Positions 16,342 through 21,788 of a stretch of 23,156 nt of DNA are shown here, piece by piece (position 1 is the stretch's first letter; every line of letters starts with the position of its first letter). Made by a program: the position numbers and the translations under genes. Origin of the DNA: an uncultured Anaerococcus sp. (GTDB lineage: Bacteria > Bacillota > Clostridia > Tissierellales > Peptoniphilaceae); assembly GCF_943912825.1 (NCBI RefSeq), contig NZ_CALTUX010000031.1, positions 1 through 23,156 on the forward strand, in the 5' to 3' direction. A model generated the notes under the pieces. That model made no database searches, was not told the origin of the DNA, and worked only from the letters and a program-made list of their open reading frames with translations.

Positions 16342-16578
16342 TCAGCCATCAATAATTACAATCAAAGGCATTGTGTAATCTCTTCTATAATTATCAATCC
16401 TATTATTATTTTTATTATAAACTGACCTTGTAATTATCAATATAGCAAGATTCTCATCCTTGTATGAATTTTTAAATTCCTCTTCAAAATTATTCTCATC
16501 AACTAAGCTTGCTTCAATCGCTCCTAGTCGAAACATTGTAAGCAAGCTATTTGAATCTGTTAGAATCTTTGCTTTCAT
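16342..16578 (-). CDS. atpF: V-type ATPase subunit F, C-terminally short
   Basis: 78 residues, whereas F subunits are usually about 100. F binds the D shaft of the central rotor. The Rossmann-like core is recognisable: KAKILTDSNSLLTMFRLGAIEA (an F-type strand, loop and FRLxG segment), ENLAILIITRSVY and the last strand MPLIVIIDG. The gene stops exactly there, so the C-terminal helix that family members use to contact subunit D is missing. No remnant of it is visible because the E-gene ribosome binding site follows immediately. The start is 1 nt after the K stop with no clear ribosome binding site, implying coupling. Family call rests on core pattern plus operon position. Confidence 0.75.
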   Translation of the reverse strand: MKAKILTDSNSLLTMFRLGAIEASLVDENNFEEEFKNSYKDENLAILIITRSVYNKNNNRIDNYRRDYTMPLIVIIDG

Positions 16579-16579
16579 T

Positions 16580-17014
16580 TTATGCGTATAGGATTAGGAT
16601 TGAAATAATTACACCAAAGATTGCAATACCTTCAGCAAGACCAACAAAGATGATTGTTCTACCAAGTATTGATTGGTCTTCAGAAATTGCTCCTAGTGCT
16701 GCAGATCCTACTGTACCTACTGCATAACCAGTACCAATAGTTGCAAGTCCTGTAGATAGGGCTGCACCTATATATTTAAGTCCATCACTTGCTGTAGCTG
16801 TTGCAGCTGCAGCTTCTCCTGCTGCTTTTGATGTTGATGGAAGAATTAAAACCATAATCATCAACATAAGTGGTACAAAGGTAAATAAATTTATCTTTAA
16901 TGCTTTTTTTATCTTTGCTTTTGAACTATCTTCGTTATTTTTAAGTAGGTATAAACCTGAATAAATTGTCATAATGACAACTGCTAATGCAAGTAATGCT
17001 GTGTATTTAATCAT
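16580..17014 (-). CDS. atpK: V-type ATPase subunit K (membrane rotor proteolipid)
   Basis: 144 residues. The C-terminal half is one proteolipid hairpin: a glycine/alanine-rich helix (about 79-108, YIGAALSTGLATIGTGYAVG), the polar loop ISEDQS and a second helix with the ion-carrying glutamate E128 in FVGLAEGIAIFG. The N-terminal half has two further hydrophobic segments (about 4-24 and 41-60) and an alanine/threonine-rich linker, but no carboxylate of its own, so it is not a duplicated hairpin like Enterococcus NtpK. It may act as a membrane leader. Whether the ion is Na+ or H+ cannot be settled. An AAGGAG site precedes the ATG, 17 nt after the I-C stop. Confidence 0.9.
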   Translation of the reverse strand: MIKYTALLALAVVIMTIYSGLYLLKNNEDSSKAKIKKALKINLFTFVPLMLMIMVLILPSTSKAAGEAAAATATASDGLKYIGAALSTGLATIGTGYAVGTVGSAALGAISEDQSILGRTIIFVGLAEGIAIFGVIISILILYA

Positions 17015-17031
17015 ATTCTTCTCCTTATAAA

Positions 17032-18390
17032 TTAGTTTTCCTTAATTGGTCTAAATTTACGACCATTTCCTTGATAATACTTACTAAACATTTCATAAAA
17101 TTCTAGTCTTAGACCTTGGATAAAGACAATCATTCCTTCAAGGCCAATGATTAAAACATTACCAAATATTAATATTATTATTCCAAATATTCCACCACCA
17201 ACAAGTTTACTCATAACTTCAAAGGCCATATAAAGACCTACGTGGTTAATGGCAAATGCTCCAACCCTTGTAAATGAAACAAGATTTGAAAAAACTGAAA
17301 GTAAGGCTTCTATTATTGAAAATGAACTTTCAACATAATAATCAGATGCGCTTGATTCAAAAACTTCATCTCTTTTTTCAATCTTAGCTGCTATAGGCTT
17401 TGAAAATACAATCATTATAATTGATATTATCAATAGACAAAGAGCGACAGGCATTGGAAGCGGATTTACTTTTACTATATTGAGTATCAATAAAACAAAT
17501 GAAATCATCATCAAAAGTCCAGCAAGACCTTCCTTGCCGAAGATTCCTTCTTCGATATTTTTTTGTTTTACTAATTTGTTATAAATTCCTAGACAATATG
17601 CAATTACAAGTAGCATTATACCAAAAGCTACTGATGCTATAAGGACTTTCATTATATTATCAAATGGTTTAATTAATAATGTAGGAATTAATGTCTCAAT
17701 TCCAAAAAATGATCCATACATTAAACCAAAGAAACAGGCTGAAAATCCAATTCTTCTAATAAGTGATCCAAAGGTCTTATTTATCTTATCTACAAAGAAG
17801 CTTAGAAGGATGAAAATTAATCCTTGACCTAAATCACCAAACATCATTCCGTATAGGAGCATATAAGTTACTGCGAAAAATGGTGTTGGGTCAATTTCGT
17901 TGTAATTAGGTGCTCCATACATATTTACTAGGAATTCGAAGGGTCTAAATAGCTTGTTATTTCTTAACTTAGTTGGTGGTTCTTGATTATATTTTTTTTT
18001 TACTTCTACGTTAGTTTTAGCGTATTTTCTGGCTAAAGATTCAAAATCTTTTACCTTAGAATTTGGAACCCAACCTGTAAGATATAAGTATTTTTCACCC
18101 TTGGCCATCTTACTAATGATATCTTCGCTCTTTTCATAGTATTCAACAGTACTAGGTAAAGCTTCAAATGTTTCTTCATTTTTGCCCTTGAAATTATCAA
18201 TGTCTTTTTCTAAAGAATCCAATTCCTTATCTATATTCTCTAACTTAGCCTCTATTGCATCAAGATTTTCATCAGGAAGTTCCATATCGATAAAGCCCAT
18301 TGTATTTACTGCCCTACCTATATCTGCACTGACCTGTTTTGGATAGACTAATAGATAATTTTCTTTTGAATTTTTAATTTTATCTGTCAT
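17032..18390 (-). CDS. atpI: V-type ATPase subunit I, C-terminal part (separate gene)
   Basis: The stator membrane subunit forms the ion half-channels against the K ring. This gene encodes only its second part: KENYLLVYPKQVSADIG at the very N-terminus is the second strand region of the distal lobe, followed by a coiled-coil helix (about 43-72), the GWVP motif (about 106), PPTKLRNNKLFRPFEFLVNMYG and IDPTPF, then about seven or eight membrane helices. The essential arginine lies in SFTRVGAFAINH (about residue 375) with a second in QGLRLEFYE (about 428). Two ATGs compete (18396 and 18390). AAGGAGG is adjacent to the first but an ideal 6 nt from the second, so I use 18390 (452 residues). The start lies inside the upstream gene's last codons. 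Confidence 0.88.
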   Translation of the reverse strand: MTDKIKNSKENYLLVYPKQVSADIGRAVNTMGFIDMELPDENLDAIEAKLENIDKELDSLEKDIDNFKGKNEETFEALPSTVEYYEKSEDIISKMAKGEKYLYLTGWVPNSKVKDFESLARKYAKTNVEVKKKYNQEPPTKLRNNKLFRPFEFLVNMYGAPNYNEIDPTPFFAVTYMLLYGMMFGDLGQGLIFILLSFFVDKINKTFGSLIRRIGFSACFFGLMYGSFFGIETLIPTLLIKPFDNIMKVLIASVAFGIMLLVIAYCLGIYNKLVKQKNIEEGIFGKEGLAGLLMMISFVLLILNIVKVNPLPMPVALCLLIISIIMIVFSKPIAAKIEKRDEVFESSASDYYVESSFSIIEALLSVFSNLVSFTRVGAFAINHVGLYMAFEVMSKLVGGGIFGIIILIFGNVLIIGLEGMIVFIQGLRLEFYEMFSKYYQGNGRKFRPIKEN

Positions 18391-19273
18391 TGCCATCCTC
18401 CTTTATTATCTTTCCAAAAGCTTCATCTACTAACAAGTCAACCTTGTCCTTGTATAAGCTTTCAATGCTAGATTTCTTGTCAGAAAAAGATTTTTTAATT
18501 TCACTAGCTTCTTTATTAATTTCATCTTCGTTGTTTTTATTTAGTTCTGCTACTTCTCTTGTGATTTTTTCAAGATAAGTTTGATCAATCTTATTAGCAA
18601 CTTTTAAGCTTTCAGCTTTTTCATTTTCGATTATTTCATCAACACTTTTTCTTCTCTCGCTAGTCTTATTATCTAGTTCTATTAAAGTATTAATTGCATC
18701 AGCACTTTTTGTATCTTCATCATTTAGGTGGATTATTAGTGATGGTATATTCTCATAGTTATTTTTCAGAATAAACCTACCATCTTTTGTTACCTCACCA
18801 TATCTAAAGTCGAAATAGTTTAGGTGCTTAATCTTATCAATATCAACATTCGCTCTATTAAGAATTTCCAAATTATTCTTATAAGATAATAACTTTTCTC
18901 TTTCTTCAACAAGGTCTTCTCGTCTTTTAATCATCGGCTCAAGTCTAGTATATAGTCTGTCAAGCTCTTCTTTGTCAATAACTTTTGTTATTTTACCGAT
19001 TTTTTCATCATCTTTGATATCAAAAAATTCCTTTAGATAGTCAAGTTTCTCAAGTTCTTCTTTAGTAAGACCTTGAAAACTAGTAATACTATTCATGTCC
19101 TCGGTCAGTTCGACATTCTCACTGCTAGCCTTGACAGAGAAAGCTCTACTAGCCACTTGACCAAAAGCATCAATTGGTTCGATTTGACCTATATTTATTA
19201 CATCTTTTAATAAATCGGTAAGATTTTCTAGTCTGGATGTAATATTGACTAGGTTCATTTTTTCTACTGCCAT
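18380..19273 (-). CDS. V-type ATPase subunit I N-terminal part fused to a G/H-like stalk segment
   Basis: 297 residues. Residues 1-187 are the first part of subunit I: MAVEKMNLVNI at the start, a coiled-coil helix (about 100-140) and the distal-lobe motif LNYFDFRYGE (151-160) ending in the strand IPSLIIHLND. A normal subunit I would continue with the strand that instead begins the next gene. Here residues 188-297 form a charged, helical, Pro-free segment (NTLIELDNKTSERRKSVDE to VDLLVDEAFGKIIKED) that in length and pattern resembles peripheral-stalk subunit G/H. No other G gene exists in the operon. The start is 2 nt after the C stop behind GGAAGG, and the end overlaps I-C. The I-N call is firm; G identity is an inference. 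Confidence 0.78.
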   Translation of the reverse strand: MAVEKMNLVNITSRLENLTDLLKDVINIGQIEPIDAFGQVASRAFSVKASSENVELTEDMNSITSFQGLTKEELEKLDYLKEFFDIKDDEKIGKITKVIDKEELDRLYTRLEPMIKRREDLVEEREKLLSYKNNLEILNRANVDIDKIKHLNYFDFRYGEVTKDGRFILKNNYENIPSLIIHLNDEDTKSADAINTLIELDNKTSERRKSVDEIIENEKAESLKVANKIDQTYLEKITREVAELNKNNEDEINKEASEIKKSFSDKKSSIESLYKDKVDLLVDEAFGKIIKEDGNDR

Positions 19274-19275
19274 AT

Positions 19276-20256
19276 CTACCTTCCTATTAACAATTCTCTT
19301 TTCTGATTGTAATCATATCTTTCATCCATTTCTAATATAGAAATAATATTTTTAATATCCAAGTATAAAAGATTCATTGCAGAAATAACATATAGGATGT
19401 CACAATTCTCATTGATTATTTCATCTCTAGAATTTTTCCAGCGCCTATCTTGTATTCTTTTATAAACTAAATCTTCATTTTCAAAAATATTTTTATACCT
19501 ACTATCAGAAAAATATTCTATAAATTCGTCCTTATTAAGATTAGATATCTCTCTAAGTCTGTCTGCATTAAACAGATATCCACCCTCTATAAGGTAGTTA
19601 AAAACTTCATTATTATTTATTTCAAAAAATGATTTTAACCTGTAAAGCATTTCAAAATTTAATAAATTTATTTCTTCAGCTATATATTTGTTGATGTACT
19701 TATAATCACGACTAGGGAATTTTTCACTCATTTTTAGTAAGTCTCTATAGTATAATTTAATAAGTGCATTTGAAGATAGGAATATCAATTGGTCTTGATC
19801 CATATTTTCATTTAAAAATGGCTTTAGGACCCTATTAATATGTTTATCTTTTATAGATTCAACAAAATCATGTAAAGAATAATTAGGTGAAAGCTCCATA
19901 CCCTCAAAAAATGGGCTATTTACAAAATACTTATAATTATCTGCTAAAGAGTTATTTAAGATACTTGTAATTATTTCTTGTATCAAATATATCTTATATA
20001 TTGAGAAGTATAATTTGTAAAATTTCTTATCTAAGCTTCTTAAAAAGAACTCGATTGACCTAATTTGCTTAAAAAAATAATTATTTAATTTTTCTTCAAC
20101 AACAAGTTTATCATCATCAGCTGATAGAAATTCATAATTTTTCTTCAAATATGAAACTTTTCTATCTAAATCATTCTCATTTATAGTTCTTTCTAGCAAA
20201 TAATCATCTAAAAGTTTCCCTAATTTAGCCTTTGCTTTTACAGAAACATCTTTCAT
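19276..20256 (-). CDS. atpC: V-type ATPase subunit C (V0D/AC39 family)
   Basis: 326 residues, all predicted helical, in the range of the family. Subunit C is the funnel that seats the D/F shaft on the K ring. Three repeated helical modules are suggested. The best family signals are KYIAEEINLLNFEMLYRLKSFF (about 191-212), matching the D..N....R.K pattern, and the C-terminal LLYLDIKNIISILEMDERYD....KRELL, matching the conserved E..NI..I..G..y....I...L end. The sequence is divergent and lysine-rich, so the call leans on position and end motif. It is the first gene of the operon, preceded by AAAGGAGG (20261-20268). In Enterococcus and archaeal operons C lies further down, after E. Confidence 0.82.
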   Translation of the reverse strand: MKDVSVKAKAKLGKLLDDYLLERTINENDLDRKVSYLKKNYEFLSADDDKLVVEEKLNNYFFKQIRSIEFFLRSLDKKFYKLYFSIYKIYLIQEIITSILNNSLADNYKYFVNSPFFEGMELSPNYSLHDFVESIKDKHINRVLKPFLNENMDQDQLIFLSSNALIKLYYRDLLKMSEKFPSRDYKYINKYIAEEINLLNFEMLYRLKSFFEINNNEVFNYLIEGGYLFNADRLREISNLNKDEFIEYFSDSRYKNIFENEDLVYKRIQDRRWKNSRDEIINENCDILYVISAMNLLYLDIKNIISILEMDERYDYNQKRELLIGR

Positions 20257-20272
20257 AAAACCTCCTTTCCTG

Positions 20273-20287
20273 ACAATAACATATTGT
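20273..20287. repeat. Perfect inverted repeat in the V-ATPase operon leader
   Basis: ACAATA (20273-20278), a 3-nt spacer and TATTGT (20282-20287) form a 6-bp perfect dyad about 17-31 nt upstream of the C-subunit start codon, overlapping the putative -10 box. It has the size and position of a repressor operator. It matches no operator I recognise (Rex, Fur, PerR and CcpA sites differ), and a chance AT-rich palindrome is possible. Confidence 0.35.
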
Positions 20288-20288
20288 A
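20283..20288 (-). promoter_or_regulatory. Putative -10 box of the V-ATPase operon
   Basis: TACAAT on the minus strand lies about 27 nt upstream of the first ATPase gene in the only sizeable gap before it (20257-20379). A long A/T tract (about 20294-20318) lies upstream and could act as an UP-like element, but no good -35 hexamer occurs at 17 nt, so the assignment is tentative. Confidence 0.4.
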
Positions 20289-20348
20289 CCGTTCTTTTTT
20301 TTATAAAAAAAGCTTTTTAGATAACTATTATCATTTATAAGTATATCT

Positions 20349-20380
20349 AAAATAGACAAAAGCCCAGCTAAGGCTGGGCT
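20349..20380 (-). terminator. Rho-independent terminator of miaB
   Basis: AGCCCAGC (20361-20368) pairs perfectly with GCTGGGCT (20373-20380) around a 4-nt loop. On the minus strand this GC-rich 8-bp stem is followed by TTTTGTCTATTTT and starts at the miaB stop codon. It separates miaB from the ATPase operon. Confidence 0.9.
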
Positions 20381-21732
20381 CATTCTACTAAGTCTCCTGA
20401 TATTGTAAAGGATGTATTTTCATTTATTTTTACTTTTACAAACTCGCCAATTAAGCTTTTATCAGCCTTTACGTGGACGAGTTTATAATCATCTGTCCTA
20501 CCTGTAAGAACTTCTGGATTATTTTTGCTCTCTGATTCTAATAGGACCTCTACAGTTTTGCCTATATAAGTTTTATTTTTCTCATAAAAGTGAGGATACA
20601 AGACATCTAGGAGCCTGTCAAATCTTTCTTGAACTACATCATCTTCTAAAGGCCTAAGTTTTGCTGCCCTTGTCTTTGGTCTAGGCGAGTATTTGAAAGT
20701 AAAGGCTGTGTCATAGCGGGCTATTTCGCACACCTTAAGGGTTTCTTTGAAATCTTCTTCTGTTTCTGTAGGATAACCCACAATTATATCTGTCGATATA
20801 GCGATTTCTGGTATCTCTTCCTTAAGTTTCCTTACTCTTTCGAGATATTTTTCTTGATCATAGTGACGATTCATATCTTTTAACACCTTTGATGATCCTG
20901 ATTGAAGTGGCAAGTGGAAATATTTACATATATTATCATTTCTCTTTATCACTTCTATAAGCTCATCGGATAAATCCTTTGGGTGACTTGTTGTAAATCT
21001 AAGTCTCTTAAGGTTTGGTATTTGAGCAACTTTTTCTAAAAGCTCTGGGAATGTGTGTTTGAAATCGGCTTTGTTGCCATAAGAGTTAACATTTTGGCCA
21101 AGTAAGGTTATTTCTTTATAGCCATTGTTAACCAAATATTCTACCTCTTCTATAATCGATGAAGGGCGTCTTGATTCTTCTCTACCTCTTGATTCAGGAA
21201 CTATACAATAGGAGCAGAAATTATCACAACCTGTCATTATATTTACATAGGCTTGAAAATCATTTGGAGTGTTGTATTTTACAAAATCATCTTTGACATT
21301 GTCTGTTGATATATCCACAACTCTTTCATTTGTTTCAAGGTATCTAAAGATTAAATCCTTAAGGGAGTTGATATTTTTAGTACCAAAGATGATATCTACT
21401 TCCTTATGTTTATCAATTATAACATTTCTAGCTACTTCAGTTTGCATCATACATCCTGATACAGCAATTATTTTTTCGGGATTTTCTTTTTTCAGTTTCT
21501 TTAAAGATGAAACTTGACCATATAGCTTTAGCTCTGCATTTTCCCTTACTAAGCATGTATTAAACAAGATAAAATCTGCCTTATTCCTATCCTCTTCATA
21601 TTTATAACCCAAATCTTCTAGGATATAGGATATTCTTTCAGAATCATGCTCGTTCATTTGGCAGCCAAAGGTTGTTATATTGTAGGTCTTTCCACTAAAG
21701 AAATCTTTGTATTTATCTAATTTATCAGACAT
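20380..21732 (-). CDS. miaB: tRNA-2-methylthio-N6-dimethylallyladenosine synthase MiaB
   Basis: 450 residues, full length. This radical-SAM methylthiotransferase adds the 2-methylthio group to i6A37 of tRNAs reading UNN codons. The N-terminal UPF0004 domain has three auxiliary-cluster cysteines (C24 in TFGCQMNEHDSE, C60 in FNTCLVRENAE, C94 in SGCMMQ). The radical-SAM cluster motif is C169-X3-C173-X2-C176 in GCDNFCSYC, followed by PESRGREESRRP, GQNVNSYG and the SAM-binding FHLPLQSGS. A TRAM RNA-binding domain ends the protein (about 388-448). The QMNEHDSE and ENAE segments favour MiaB over MtaB or RimO. The ATG follows AAAGGAGG. The MiaA gene that makes the i6A substrate is not in the window. 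Confidence 0.96.
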   Translation of the reverse strand: MSDKLDKYKDFFSGKTYNITTFGCQMNEHDSERISYILEDLGYKYEEDRNKADFILFNTCLVRENAELKLYGQVSSLKKLKKENPEKIIAVSGCMMQTEVARNVIIDKHKEVDIIFGTKNINSLKDLIFRYLETNERVVDISTDNVKDDFVKYNTPNDFQAYVNIMTGCDNFCSYCIVPESRGREESRRPSSIIEEVEYLVNNGYKEITLLGQNVNSYGNKADFKHTFPELLEKVAQIPNLKRLRFTTSHPKDLSDELIEVIKRNDNICKYFHLPLQSGSSKVLKDMNRHYDQEKYLERVRKLKEEIPEIAISTDIIVGYPTETEEDFKETLKVCEIARYDTAFTFKYSPRPKTRAAKLRPLEDDVVQERFDRLLDVLYPHFYEKNKTYIGKTVEVLLESESKNNPEVLTGRTDDYKLVHVKADKSLIGEFVKVKINENTSFTISGDLVE

Positions 21733-21747
21733 GTTCCTCCTTTAAGT

Positions 21748-21784
21748 AAAAAAAGAGATGATAAAAATCATCTCCATTTTTTTT
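21748..21784. terminator. Rho-independent terminator after ispH::S1
   Basis: GAGATGAT (21755-21762) and ATCATCTC (21767-21774) form a perfect 8-bp stem with a 4-nt loop, flanked by A7 on the left and T8 on the right. On the minus strand it ends the ispH::S1 transcript, and the symmetric tails would allow function in both directions. Only a few bases separate it from the miaB ribosome binding site. Confidence 0.88.
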
Positions 21785-21788
21785 AATC

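Noticed and set aside
18380..19273. Explaining the two subunit I genes as a simple frameshift in an otherwise normal gene
   Set aside because: Joining the frames would still leave about 100 extra residues in the middle of the distal lobe, so one indel cannot restore a normal subunit I. The second gene also has its own well-spaced ribosome binding site. A single continuous I-G-I protein remains a lesser alternative.
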